The notes: generated by a model not told the origin, from the sequence alone. A stretch of DNA of 64,000 nt from Trichopria drosophilae (GCA_030407085.1 CM059582.1:135615001-135679000); one strand, 5' to 3'; counted from the first letter of the stretch, positions 22,346 through 35,070 are shown. A program made the numbers and translations.

Positions 22346-22641
22346 GGTTTGCAGGTAGTAAAGTAACTAGAATTCTGGTTGAACTAACTAGATTTTCTAG
22401 TCGAAATAACTAGAAATAACTGGTTGTAATAATCATAAAAACTCTAGTTAAAGTAACCAGAATTATTGTTATTTTTGTAACGAAATTCGTCACTGATCTA
22501 ACCCCCACCTTATTTAAATTATAAGTTTCCGCCATAAAAGACTCCTCAGTGAGTGATTAAGTGTGACCAGGAAAATATACCTGCTTACCAGTACGTGGAC
22601 AATAGGGGAATCCCGATAAAGCCGCGCAGTGGCAAACATCG

Positions 22642-23652
22642 GTGACCTTTTGGCAATTCAAGGTCACGTGGATAAAAAACCCTGAGGCTAGAGCATTATC
22701 TTCAATTTTACCAACCCAATTCTTATCTCTTCCTTTTCAATTACATGTAGTATTTCCTCCCGCTTCCCATTACCTTTCCGTCAATAGCAATTCGAGCAAT
22801 TTAACGGAATTACCGATTGCTCGTAAAAGCATCCTCTTGTGTAGGAATATCTTCGTCACACACTCGATGTGCGAGTCCCCTTCCCCCTCTGTCGCCCCTT
22901 CGGCGCTTCATCGTTCTTCGTTTTCACGGGGCGTGCCGTTCCACCCCTCCCCCCCCCCCTACGGATACGCATTCGACAGCCGTTCGCTTTGTTGGTTTCG
23001 TTCGATCGTGCGTGCACACGTCATCACGTCTCGACGCACGAATTATTCCCCCCTCTCCCCGCTGGATCTTTCCATGTTACGGCCTCGCCTCGACTTCGTC
23101 GCAGCCGCGACACGCGAGAGTCCGATTCCGATGTTCGTTTCCTCTCTCCACCACGGCTACGTATCCGCCAGCCGTCCAAATCTTTCGAACGTCAAATGGA
23201 CGTTACATGCCGCGCGCCGATTCCCTCCACTTGGCTCGCCTGTATTGCGCAGTCGGACTCGTGCAGCTTTCGCTGAGTCCGCCTTACTCCCTACCCCTCT
23301 TCTCTTACGTGCATCCATGCATGTTCGGCGACTTTCGTTGCTGCCACCATTTCGTGCCCGAGTTGACAGTCGTCCCTCGGCAAAACTCAACGGCAGACCT
23401 TATGTTGCATTCTCCGCTGGCTGCCGTCACTCCACCAGGAGTTATCATAAGAAGAGCCGATATCCCGTACGTTCTCTCCAGGACACGGAAATCTCCGCCG
23501 TCCCTCTTCATCGCTCTGAGACGTTTCCACATACTTTCTCTCTCTTTTACGTATTAGGGACTGTAATTACCCCTTCTTACTTCCTTATGACGACAAGTCT
23601 CGTTACGTTACCCCCCCCCCCCTTCTTTGTACAGCCGCCACACCTTTCCTAA
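22642..23652 (+). other. Pyrimidine-biased GC-rich island with a 336-codon open frame
   Basis: This is one of the longest open frames in the window, but two other plus frames (22817-23557, 22869-23276) are open over the same stretch. The translations are all Ser/Pro/Arg/His-rich with no motif, as expected from C/T-rich DNA lacking stop codons. CpG is frequent. It could be the LTR or leader of the surrounding element, or a promoter-like island. I would not call it a protein gene without transcript evidence. Confidence 0.4.
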
Positions 23653-25503
23653 TTTCGCTGTCCTTTTCCGGCAGCATGTCCGTCTGGTATTGTCTTCCTT
23701 ATCCTCCTTACCCATGATGCTCTACGGCGATGGAAAATTGGCAACACCGTGCCCGTGGTAACGAACCTCGAGGATTTCGTCGAGAGCGTCGACACATTCC
23801 GTCCGGCGATCTCCAAGCGCGCGGTGTGTATCTGTAGAGCGTTTCCGAGTCCGTGTGGTAGTTCAGTATTCCACCTATCGATTCCAAAGTGCGGTCCCCA
23901 AATTGTATCAAACATTGTTTTGTGAATCCCCTTTTTCTCGTGCGTTCAGCCCCAATACCTGAGAAGTGTGTGTGTGAGTGTTGCAAATGGTGAAGCCCTG
24001 CGGACCATAAAGTTTTGGACAATTCATTTCCCAGTAAGTACCGCAGCCCCGATCCTTTTTTGTACCCCTCCGCGATTTCCGGTCATTATCAAGAAATTTT
24101 TCCTTCGCGTCATTTTCGAACTCGTACCCTTTGCAGCGTTTCGTGCCGTTGAGTTTTTATAAAACCGCTTTTTTCCCATCCGAAAATTCGGGTTACAAAT
24201 GGTATCCCAGGTGGGGACCATATTTAGAGTCGTTGGGTTACAAAATTCTTCCCTGGTGGGAAGATCAAATTAGATTTCCCAAAATTTTGATTTGCGAAAT
24301 TTGTTTTCGGGAAAATTCGCCGGTTATCGCGAGAAGAGTGTCGTTTCCGATATTTCCAATTTCAGAAGATCGGTAATATCGCGTTTCTCCCCTTTGAATG
24401 CTTAGAGTTAAGTTCTGTTAGATTTAAGTATATTGAAATATATTGAATCATTTTATCCCTTTGTTCCTGCCTTCCTTCTCAGACCTGTTGTCCTTTTCTT
24501 TTAGAGTATTCCTAAGGGTGACCCTAGAAAATAGTGAAAAAATTGTTGATTCACAATCAACAGTTTTAACTTAACGGTTGACCTCTCTTTCGAAAAAGTA
24601 CGTTGATCAGTCACCGTTGAAATTGACGGTTGCAGTTTGAACTCAAATCAACTGCAACGTCAAGTTGTTGTGGTTACGTTCTCCGCCCTTCACCCTCCCC
24701 AAAGTCCGTTTGTATATATCGAACAAGAATATAATTAACGTTCTATTTTTAAATTTAATTATCCCTGTTTCGTTAGAGGTTCAGTTTAAATTTTAAACTT
24801 CTGGATTGCGATTTGAAAATTTTTTTTCAAATTCGTTTTTATTTGCTTTTCCCCCGATTTTCGAAAATTAAGCCTAATGACAGGCGTACTTATCCCTCCC
24901 TCTTCCCCCCGGACCTCGTTACTCAATAATAAGGCGTTAATTGATTACAATATCCCAATTAGAGGATTAAGGATTATCCAGATCTTATAAATTTAATTAA
25001 TTTATGATATTGATGCTAATTAATCCATTTATTTTGCTTAAGTCACCAGGTGTCAGTGCGGTAACGCGATTAAATTAAAGTTCGTTCGGAATGAAACGAC
25101 CTGCGAACTTGTCGTTTTTGAAAGTGCTCATTTTTCGAAAGTGATTTCGGTTGCGTTTTCGGGATTCCGGAATTACGGTCATTACTTTCAGTTTCCGATT
25201 TTGATTTTTTATTTAGTTTCCTTTTAGATTTCGAGTTTAGAATCCCAGTTCGCGTTCAAAGTAAAATTCCCAATTTCATTTTTCGGTTTGTAAGTTGCGA
25301 TTTCCCTCCCTTTCCATTGCCACGTGCATTCATTTTTGATTTTGCGATATATTTGAATATCGAAATATTTAGAGTTGCTTTTGCGTGTGTGTATATCGGT
25401 AATTTTGTACACCGGTGAACCGATCATAAACTCGGGATCCGACTATTTTTCCTTGCTCACGTGAAAATTTTGTTTTCTCACTCCCTCCCACGTCAATATC
25501 TGC
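23653..25503. other. Interior of the GC-rich block, no gene recognised
   Basis: The GC-rich sequence fades into AT-rich DNA after about 24400. Short frames at 23649-24376 lack motifs. Short inverted stretches such as TTGTTGATTCACAATCAACA lie near 24542. Nothing else can be supported. Confidence 0.35.
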
Positions 25504-26717
25504 ATGATGGCAGCCCCCTTTTCTGTTACCAGTCCCACGCCGCCCGCGCTGGCCGTCCCCACTTTAACAGTCGTGACGTCTACAGATAATTCCCCTATCA
25601 CGACGATGTCATGATTCATTGGCGCTACTGCCACGAATGTTTCCCCCTCTCGCTTAGCTCTGTTTCGCGCCGCAACTCCCGCGCAGTTTTGCGCGATTGG
25701 AACCGAAGTCGACAGTCTCGTCGACATTCGCGAATTAATCGACCGGTGCGATCGCGTCGAAATTATGATTTCGGGTTCCTTGGACGTTCTACGGGACCAT
25801 CTAATGCGATGCACGGTGCTCCAGCGATTCCCCGACACCAAAGTTGAATGGAATCCTTCGGTGGACGAACGGGGTGATCACTTGCCCTTCACCCTATCGG
25901 AAACCATAAGTTGCCCATTATCGAACATTCATTGAGGAAATCCCTTAATATCTCGTTTCCACCTCGCAGTGATCCGCCTCGAACGGTTCCATCGCAGAGC
26001 CGCACGCGAAGTTTCGATTTGCCGACCCCCTCCCAACCTCCCAATATGCAAGGTGTACATTTTCGGGTCCCAATCTCATTTGGAGATTCGGTCGCCTTCT
26101 CAGTCCCGAATTTCCCTTCGCTTTTCGATACGGCGAGTTCACTTATGAATTCCGCCGGCCCCCAATATATTGCTTGCCCTTTGGAATCGCGTAACAATCT
26201 CCCTCCCGAATACCCTCTTAATTCCCCTCTCGGGTTAAATACTAACTTCACCGTACAACCCCCTGAAAATAGTCCTTTCGTCGATCGTAATGCCCCGACA
26301 GTCGGACATGATCGAGTTCATAAATCAACTGCTCCTGTCATCGGATTCGGTGCGGATAAGTTCCGAACTCGTAATAAGGATCCACTTTCCCTCGCAGAAG
26401 AAGGTCTTCTAGGTTCAGGATCGAAACACAATCAAGTCGATTTTAGTTTTCGGTCACGTAACAGCTCTCCCTCTAAAGCACCCCACCCCTCCTATCCCTT
26501 GCTATCTATCCCCACATCTCGTCCATCGCGTAATTCCCCTTTTCATTCGATTAAAATTAAAACCTGTCGTCAGCCACCTACCACTTCCTATCCTCGAACT
26601 CCGAAAAAACCTAACTCGCACTCCCCTACCTGTAATAGGTTCCGCCGAGTTCGCCGAGAAAACCCCAAGCACGATGTTGCTCACCTAGAAAGGGTTATTC
26701 GGCAGGAGAAAATTTGA
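25504..26717 (+). pseudogene. Gypsy-type gag remnant
   Basis: From an ATG pair at 25504 the frame reads a Thr/Pro-rich leader and a stop after about 37 codons. It then gives CDRVEIMISGSLDVLRDHLM, then VLQRFPDTKVEWNPSVDERG, ending at 25935. This lines up with the gag N-terminus at about 51160-51290 (FRVMQDRL, TYPDSDVDWNEAVDGRGEAL), showing common descent. A second open frame (25911-26717, 268 codons) is Pro/Ser-rich like the linker of that gag, but no zinc knuckle is present. Confidence 0.5.
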
Positions 26718-27834
26718 TGCCTTTAACGAGCATAAAATTTGATAACCTCCCGCGGTCGGTACTCCGTAGGACAAACGCTGACACCCGCCTATTTTCTTCA
26801 CTACCCCCACCTACTGAATCATTAACTCGGAGGTAGCTCCCAGAATTCGCCCTCCTACCGTTTGTAATGCCGTCCCTGTTCGTATTGCGTGCCCTGTCAG
26901 TAAAGCCCGATATCGTAGCGGTAATTTTTTTTTGGTTTGCAGTCAATCTAATAAGAACTGTATTAACTCCCCAGCCTGCGTAGTTATCAGATCGAGAAAT
27001 GCCCTACAATGTGAAAATACCCACTCTCCCCGCCCCTTAAAAATTTAGTATCCGGTTTGGTAGAGTCAGATCGTGAGAAAAATCCCGTATTTACGTTCAG
27101 AGATATATTTACTTTTTTTTACGCAGCATATTGTTTTTGCATTCGGTATATCGGTTATATTGAGAAATACCGATGCATTAGGTTAGATACTCATGTCATG
27201 TTTGATAACTCCCTTCGCGTTTTGCTCACTGAAAGATAGCATTATTTCAGATTTTTGGATATGCTACCCTTACTTATATTCACCAACCCGTTAAGATTGG
27301 TTATAAATTGTCATTCTCCAGTATTTTTTTAGTTTTGTGGACCCCTCGTACATCCTTTTGAGATGTTTTGCGTTTTTCAGTCCCCTCTTGCGTTTTTAGG
27401 ATTAGTTTAGGTTAATTAGGGTCAGTGTTGTTTTCTTATCGAACATAAATGATTTCGAATCGCGTTCGCGCACGAATAAACACTGACACCTCTGACTAAG
27501 TATATACTGGAATGGTCACATTTGCCATTTCCATCTATATTTTTGCACCCGCCGGCCTGATAAGCTGGCCTGAACATCCCTTTCCTCTCAGCCTTCCCCC
27601 ATCGATCCTAAATCCAGTCCCATAATTTGTATGTTTTATTTTGAGAGGATCCTGAATTCCTTAATTCCATTTCCCTTCTTCTTTTTCCTGAATTCGTGAA
27701 AAATGGAGCGTATTTATAATAAATTTTTTTCTGCCTTTTTCCATTAAGGAAAAGGGTTACATTTTAACCAGAATTCTGGTTATTGTAACCAGAAAAATGA
27801 ATACGGTCTATTTTAACCAGAACTTTTATTTTAG
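26718..27834. other. Right part of the GC-rich block
   Basis: No gene. GTCAGTGTT at 27421 and AACACTGAC at about 27480 form an inverted pair. At 27755-27830 CCAGAATTCTGG-like palindromes mark the edge against the satellite. Confidence 0.35.
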
Positions 27835-30800
27835 TGTAGTCCTCAAATCTTTCTTTAAATCTTGCGTATGGTGAAAAGGTCCCAAGGGAATAAAAGTGGC
27901 ATTAGTATATTGCATTAAAAGCATGAAAAATCCAAATAACACATGCGCTCTGTATAGGGTCTCGATTCAAAGTATACTGTAAAAAGAAAGGCTTAAAATG
28001 ATAATGTCTTAAAGTTAGATATAAAGCGTATGGTGCATATGTCGGTCCTTCTCTACGAGAGCTTATTTTCATTATGTCTTACTTTCCGTCAATGATATTC
28101 CAGCAATTTTTATTTGTTTTTATTTTTATTAACTCTAGATTGGAAATAAAAGGTATTAAGATCATTAAGAATATAAATTAACACATTCGGAACTAATTAG
28201 CAAAACTCCGGGTGATCGGAATATTCTTTGAATATTAATTCACACCATGCATACGGTGAAAACGACAATAAGGAATAAATGGTTTGTATTAAAATTTACT
28301 TACGTCGAACAAAAAAATTGATTAACAGGTTTGCACTAAATAAACACGATTCGAGTAATCCATATTGTAGGCAATTTTATTTAAATCTTACTGACAGAGA
28401 AAGAGCAAAAGGGGAGGTTTTCGATAATATTACATGGTATTAAATTCATAAAAAATAGAATAACAAATTCGTATCAAATTAACATCTAAACCTTCCAAAA
28501 GTGATAGAGGACAAGGGATTAATAAATTGTTATTAAAACGTATTAATATCATCAAAATAATTGATTAACAAATACGTGAATAACCACCCCAACCAAATTA
28601 GGACGAATTCGGCCCGTCGAACATCCTTAAAAATGATTTGGATTTAAATCTTGTCAATGGTGGAAAGGACTCACGGAAACTAGTAGATTGGACTATTGCA
28701 ATGGTATTAGCGTCATCAAAAAATTCGATACGGTCTCACTAAATTGCCACTACTCTTGTACCTGGTATTCCTTCAGTTTATTTAAATCTTATTTGCGACG
28801 GAAAAGAAGAATGTATTGAAAGGAAAAAAAATTGATTAACACATTCGCAGCAAGTTAGCACTATTCCGGTTAGTAGAAATTCATTAAATATTTAATTAAA
28901 GGTCCCAAAAGGCGATACGGGAAGATGGGATAAAAACATTGGTATTAAAAAAATATCAAATATCATATAAATGTTGGATTAACACATTCGCCGCAAAATT
29001 ACAGCGATTCTGATTCGCTAAAATTTTTTGAAAAATATTTGCACTTAAGTCATGTGTTAGGTAAAAAGATCGGATAACACGGTCGTACTAAATTAGCACA
29101 TTTCTTATACTAGCTGCTGTTTGAATTTTTATTTAAATATTATTTACGGCGAAAAAAAAACAGAAGGAAAGGATTTGGAGGTTTTCCAAGCTATTAAAAC
29201 GACCAGCAAAATGGATTACCGCATTCGCAACTAATTAACAAATCTAAGGTGGTCGGAATTCTTTGAATATTAATTCATATCATTCACAAAGTGAAAACGG
29301 CACAAGAGATAATTTGTATTAAGATTTTCTAATATTAAACAAACATTCGATTAACTCGTTCGCACTAGAGGAACATGATTCGAGTAGTGGATATTCTTGT
29401 ACTCGGGACTCGGAAGTAAGCACTTGGCGCACGGAGTTAGAAATAATGTATTAATATCATCAAAATAATGGATTAGCACATTCGCACCGAATTAGGGCGA
29501 TTCCGGTTCTTCAAAATTCGTTGAAAAATGCTTTGATTTCAATCTTGGTCTAGGTAGGACAAGAGCTCAAGGGAACCAATGGATTTGACTTAAAAGGTAG
29601 TAGCGCCAACAAAAAAAGACGAATAATATGGTCGCACTAAATTGCACAATTCTTTTGTTTGATATTCTTGAAATTTTTATTTAAATCATATTTACGGCGA
29701 AAAAGGAGAAGAGAAGACTGGAAGGGATGTAAGTTATTAAAATGATAAAAAAAAAGTATTAAAACATTCACACCAAATTAGCACGATTCCGAGGTCTCGA
29801 AATTCATTAACCCTTTGCGGCATACATTTTTCATTACACGGAAAATAGCTGAAATGTGTTACTCGGGGGTTTTTGAGGTCGCTGATTAGGAATCTGAACT
29901 CAGATTTCGTAAATTCAAAATGGCGGATTCGATACTGCCTCGATAAAATACCTTTTAATATTTCAATCATCCATCTTCAATCCGCCATTTTGAATTTTTA
30001 AAATCTCCCTCAAAAATTTTTAAAGCCCCCAAAACCCCTGTATTCCAACGTTCGTGATGTTATGTCTACAAGTTTCGTAAATAATGAATTTTGTATTTTA
30101 AACAGGCTATTTTTTTAATTTGTTTATTAATTATCAATAAATTGACAATGATTTTAAAAATTTTGCACCTGAACATTCATTTTGTAAAATTCCATGATTA
30201 TAAAATTACAAAAAGTATCGGAAAAATCGAATCACAGCTACATTGAATTTTCAAAAAATGGTTTAGAAATAGGTGGCATGCGGCGATGATACTATGCCGC
30301 AAAGGGTGAAATATTAATTTGAACCTTCCAAAAGATGTTTACGGGAGAAGGGATAAAAGCGTTGTCATTAAAAAGTATTAATATCATCAAAATAATGGAT
30401 TAACACATTCGCAACCAAATGTGGGGGATTCCGGTTTTTCAAAATTCCATGAAAATTTGTTTGACTTAAATCTTATCTGAGTGGAAAAAAGCTTAAGGTA
30501 ACCAATGAATTGGCCTCAAATCGTATTAGTTTTGTCTTTTAAAAATTCAATTAACCCTATGAGAACAAGTGTACATAACCGAAAGTTTTTAAAAAATGAT
30601 TTAAATTTTCCCTAAAGTGAAACGGGCTCTGGAAATTGATTTCAATGTCATTAAAAGGTATGATCAGGTCATCAAAATTTTCAATTTTTATAATCGCTCT
30701 GAAAATGGAATATTCCTTACAGTTGAAAGTCAATAAATTTTAATTTTAATTTTCCATGATGTAAAATTTTATTAAAGTCAAAGGAAATTAATAAAAAATT

Positions 30801-30835
30801 TGTAGCGAATTTGCAACATTCCGAATGAATGTGAG
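27835..30835. repeat. Diverged ~140-bp satellite, right block
   Basis: About twenty degenerate units. The phrase ATTAACACATTCGCACCAAA and variants recur near 28182, 28319, 28460, 28830, 28977, 29213, 29349, 29471, 29756 and 30400, with TTTAAATCTTA and GGTGAAAAGG blocks between. Units have drifted and some are shortened. The block is interrupted by the MITE at 29811-30306. Confidence 0.75.
29811..30306. mobile_element. TTAA-inserted MITE in the satellite
   Basis: TTAA (29807-29810) precedes CCCTTTGCGGCATA, and TATGCCGCAAAGGG precedes TGAA (30307-30310), a one-base decayed TTAA. The satellite reads through once the insert is removed. The interior carries CAAAATGGCGGATTC at about 29919 and ATCCGCCATTTTGAATTTTT at about 29981. 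Confidence 0.75.
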
Positions 30836-31094
30836 TTACCTATGTCCTCTCTTTATCAATGTATTTTAAAAAACATTATTGCAACAGTTTTGAAATTCAG
30901 TCAATATTTTATGTTTTAAAATTGTTCTTTTTCGTGATAGTCCAGTCGTCAGAGACAAAAATACCACCAAACATCTAAAAACCTTGGCACATAAATGGCT
31001 GAAAATTTGTGGACATGTCAAGTATTGGACCCGAAATAAGATGCAAAAAAGTTTACCACTTCTACCCCCGGGCTTCACCCCAAAGTCACCCTTG
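30836..31094. other. Spacer, no gene
   Basis: AT-rich sequence between the satellite and the left TIR of the next element. Frames at 30866-31178 show no similarity. Confidence 0.35.
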
Positions 31095-31532
31095 AAGGGA
31101 GTAAAAAACGTAAAATATCAATTTACCACTAATCTGTACTTTAACAAAAAAAATGTTTCAAACAAAAAATTTAGCTGAGCATATGTAGAACAAAAAAGGG
31201 CGTATCACTTTTTTGGTAAAATTAACCATTCTCTCAGAAATAACGATTAAAGTGACCGGTCATTTTGAATTGTAGGAACGCGCGCGAATTGACTTTCTTG
31301 TGAACGTCTATAACGAGCCTACGGAATAAATTCGATAACTTTTAATCGTTGTGAAGAAGTCCACTTATCCACACTCACCGCCCACCCCTTAAAAACACCC
31401 CTACACCGGGGAGGGTGTAAAAACTACTAAACCATCGATTGTGTTTGTATTGAAAGCTGTGTTATCGAAAACGAACTGACAAAAGGAATCAGGTATAAAT
31501 TTCAACTGACTGTCTAGAGTTGCGCAATCCTG

Positions 31533-33283
31533 TTAATGACATGCTTCGGCATACGAGGAACACATCCCTAAGTGATCCAGGATATCTATTATTTTTTGTG
31601 ACGCGAATTTTCGATGAAGCATAACCGCTATCCCGATTTGTAAAGGTGACAAAAATGACCTTGGACGTACAGCACTTATAATCGCGTGACATATTGACGT
31701 ACATTTAACCTTATAAGCATCTAACGAAGCTTTCTTATTTTTTAATATAATACTATCCACCAAAAACTGCAAGGACTGGGGAATGGATTCGTTAACGTTC
31801 TCCAAAAATTCGTCAGAAGAAGGATAAAAGCCTGTACCGCAAACCTGTCGCATAATATCATTGCGAATAATCGTTGCTGCTGTTTGTAAAGTCTTCAGCT
31901 TTTCGTCCTGAACGTCGAGTTTTTGTTCTTCCTACGATTGCTTCAAAATGTTGTAATCACTATCATAAAAGCTGACAATGGTTGAAGCCCCTTTTTTTGC
32001 TGTGAATCGGACCATATCGCAGCCGCATCTTCTTTTCAAGTACGTTTTGATAGTTTCTTGAGCAGGAGCATCATCTCCTACAATTTGTTACAATATCGAA
32101 CTATTAATTTAAAATACATTTTTAATTTAAAATTTAACTGAAATTTCAAAACTTATATAAACTTTATATTTTTAATATGATGTAACTTCGGGGACGATTT
32201 TACATATAATAAATTCAATTCAAAATATGTTTCGATTTAATAATGCCTTTAGCAATTTTGTTCAATCAAAATTTTCACAAAACCGATTTAAACCTATTAA
32301 AGTACAAGTTTAAATGAATGCAAATAAACTACTTACAAAGATATAAATATGTGGAATAAAATTAAATTACAAATTTGTATGTATTCGTGTGTTCGACTCT
32401 TTTTTCGAAGCCGTAGATACTTTCTTAATGTGTTGGTGAGGATTTTTCACAAAACCGATTTAAATCTATTAAAGTACAAGTTTACATGAATTGAATTAAA
32501 CGAATAAACTACTTACAAAGATATAAATATGTGAAATATAATATTAAATCACAATTTTTTATCAAACAAAATTGTTAATAATTACCTAATAATTTTGAAA
32601 ATTCACAGAGTGTGAATTGGACATCGCTGCTGAATTCTACGTAGTCATAAATCCGTTGCATTTTCTGAGTGATGATTTCTGATCTAGACGTTGAAGCTGA
32701 CGTTGAAGCCTCCGTTGAATCTTGAACTTTTGATTTGTTCGATAACTGTACGTAACATGTATGATGATAACGGGCGTCTACTGCCTGTAAATCTACAGTC
32801 AATATGCGGATCCGTGCTCTGCATGTAGGAGTATCTTGAAGAGAATCCATCATACTTAAAACAGTATCTTTCAGCCCTGCTGTTTTTACTATAACAATTT
32901 TCTCTCTGCGATTCTTTTCACGTTTTAACTGTTTTTCTATGGAAGCTTCCTCGCAACACAAAAAACACAAATTCTTAAAATCAAAACTATGCTCGAAACG
33001 CAGTTTCTTCGTTGTCGGACTTATCGGAGGAAGTTTCATCCTGGGGGGAGGTGAAAATGTTTTATAGAAGAACGATCCATTATTATCCAGGATGTATTCC
33101 TTCCTGCATTCCACATGAACCGTGATGGATTCCAAATCGCCGATAGTTTTGTGGAGGTTATCTTTTCTCTTTACACTGACAGTTTTGAGGGAGTCTATTC
33201 CCCGAGTCACTGTAACGACTGCCTCAATCCCCAAAGTTATCACGGCAAATTACATAGATTTCATCGATCGGTACACCTGCCAT
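31533..33283 (-). CDS. Spliced N-terminal half of the transposon nuclease-type protein (decayed)
   Basis: Start ATG at 33283 (MAGVPIDEIYVICRDNFG). A frameshift near 33236 is followed by an open exon to 32586 with VHVECRKEYI, then FLCCEEA (a Cys pair), then YHHTCYVQL, the C--C...H--C pattern of a zinc-binding N-terminus. The exon ends TTATTAG|GTAATT and the next begins TTGTAG|GAGATG at 32077, giving a 508-base GT-AG intron that joins in phase as KLLG-DDAPAQ. Exon 2 reads TIKTYLKRRCGCDMVRFTAK, one stop at 31932-31934, then DIMRQVCGTGFYPSSDEFLE and AVRPRSFLSPLQIGIAVMLH, with homologues in the family represented at 1-1142. Translation ends near 31535. Confidence 0.6.
32281..32545. repeat. ~172-bp direct duplication within the intron
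   Basis: AACCGATTTAAACCTATTAA at 32281 recurs at 32453 and is followed in both by AGTACAAGTTTA and ACTACTTACAAAGATATAAA. It lies wholly inside the 508-base intron. Confidence 0.7.
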
Positions 33284-34615
33284 CTGTAAAAGAATAAAAC
33301 TATATTAGTTATTATTAAAAGTAAGGTAAGTATGATGTCATTATTTCTGAATGTGAAATATAAAATCATTAAATATTACAAGAAAACACACGATAATCAC
33401 GTGGCGAGCAAGGTTAGGTTCGTGATACATAATTTTCTCCGCATTTACATCAATACTTGTAATTAATTATGTACTCAGAAACCCTAAACCATAAAATAAT
33501 TGCATAAAAATGATGTAAATACCTTTTTCTTATCGAGTTCGATGAATATTTTCAATCATAGAATCGGAGTCTCATGCGGTGTCTGTTTTTGCGCTCAAGC
33601 GAGTACACACACTAACGCAAGAACGAGATACGTACACAACACTCCCATGCAGCCAAGCGAATGCGTGTCGACAGCTGCGCGTGCAGCACATGAAAGCGCC
33701 GGCACACCAGCTGGCTTCTGTTTATTGCCTGCATTCCAAGGCTGCCCTTCAATTCCCAAGATTCGTTCAAATACTCCCCCAATATATACATTCGATAATA
33801 GAAGCTCTTATCTTCAATTTCCCGTTTATAAAATGCTGAAATATGCTCGGAATGCAAAACTGCGAATGTTTCCGTAAAAAATGACAAAATGCTGTTTTTC
33901 ACTTTCTCTTTTCAGATTTTAGTTTAAAATTAACTTTTTTCAACCCATTCATCATTCCTCCACAAAGTAGAAACATTAAACTTAAAGTTCCACCAAAAAT
34001 TTCTTTCGTGGAAATATTTATGATGACATGGCATCGTTTTTAATTTAAAGGTTTCAATTCTGCATTTTTTGGGTATAATTCTAAGTGCTATAATTTTTGC
34101 CCAAAACTGGAAATCGAAAATTCATTGTGCAGATATCGACATTTATACGTTCAAGATTAATAATCCATACGGATTTTTCAATCGGATTGATTTTTATTAA
34201 AAAATTGACACTTGTAAAAAAGCAATATAACCTCGCAATATTTATTTAATTAACAGATTTTTTAACTTTAACATCATGTACGGTAAAATCTAATTATTCT
34301 ATGCGAAAGCTGGACTCTTCCTGTTTAAAAATCATTCTTTATTTTTTCCAATTGGATACTCCAATCAAAAGTTATCGAATTTATTCCGTAGGCTCGTTAT
34401 AGACGTTCACAAGAAAGTCAATTCGCGCGCGTTCCTACAATTCAAAATGACCGGTCACTTCAATCGTTATTTCTGAGAGAATGGTTAATTTTACCAAAAA
34501 AGAGATAGGACCTTTTTTGTTCTACATATTCTCAGCTACATTTTTTGTTTGAAACATTTTTTTTGTTAAAGTACAGATTAGTGGTAAATTGATATTTTAC
34601 GTTTTTTACTCCCTT

Positions 34616-34979
34616 TTAGATCTCAAATCTCTTACGACTGTACTATGACTGAATTTCTTTAGTTCTTTTTTATAGTTATTAAATGTTGGAATGCTTTTAT
34701 TTTTCTCATTCATTTTCATTACTTCCAACGGTTTTTAAATACTTTTATTAGCGTTTTAGAAATTGAATATCAGGTTATGCAAACCGATCGATATTTATAA
34801 CAGTCATATTCGAACCATAGGTTATTGCGCGAAAACAGAAGCGAGCGTCTTATTGATGCGCATTTTCTATGTATGTATGCTCGGACGTTTGCCGACAATG
34901 TGACGGTTCGAATTTCTCCACGACAATGAAGCACCTCCTGCTTCTATTGGCTGACTTTGATGATGAATAATTTGAAAAC

Positions 34980-35070
<91 letters not shown>

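Larger units (their letters stand above)
22400..27830 (+). mobile_element. Gypsy-related, GC-richer block interrupting the satellite
   Basis: Base composition changes sharply relative to the satellite on both sides. A gag-like remnant (25504-26717) resembles that of the gypsy element at 50886. Both edges carry copies of an AACCAGAATTCTGGTT-like palindrome (near 22370-22460 and 27768-27826). No LTR pair could be matched by eye and no RT, RNase H or integrase was seen, so it would be a large deletion derivative or a non-autonomous retroelement. Confidence 0.4.
31095..34615 (-). mobile_element. TIR transposon carrying the N-terminal half of the nuclease-type protein
   Basis: AAGGGAGTAAAAAACGTAAA at 31095 is mirrored by the complement ending at 34615. 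Near-perfect inverted repeats of about 250 bp run inward (including ACGCGCGCGAATTGACTTTC and AACGAGCCTACGGAATAAAT). The gene inside lies on the minus strand and stops short of the region equivalent to 1-1142, so this copy is a deletion derivative. The 33300-34360 segment upstream of the gene is non-coding. No target duplication could be fixed. Confidence 0.7.

Noticed and set aside
22817..23557. 246-codon frame overlapping the 336-codon one
   Set aside because: Same C/T-rich island read in another frame; no motif and no way to prefer it.
21345..30835. CRISPR-like regular spacing
   Set aside because: Units are about 140 bp, degenerate along their whole length and eukaryotic satellite in character; no short identical repeats with unique spacers.
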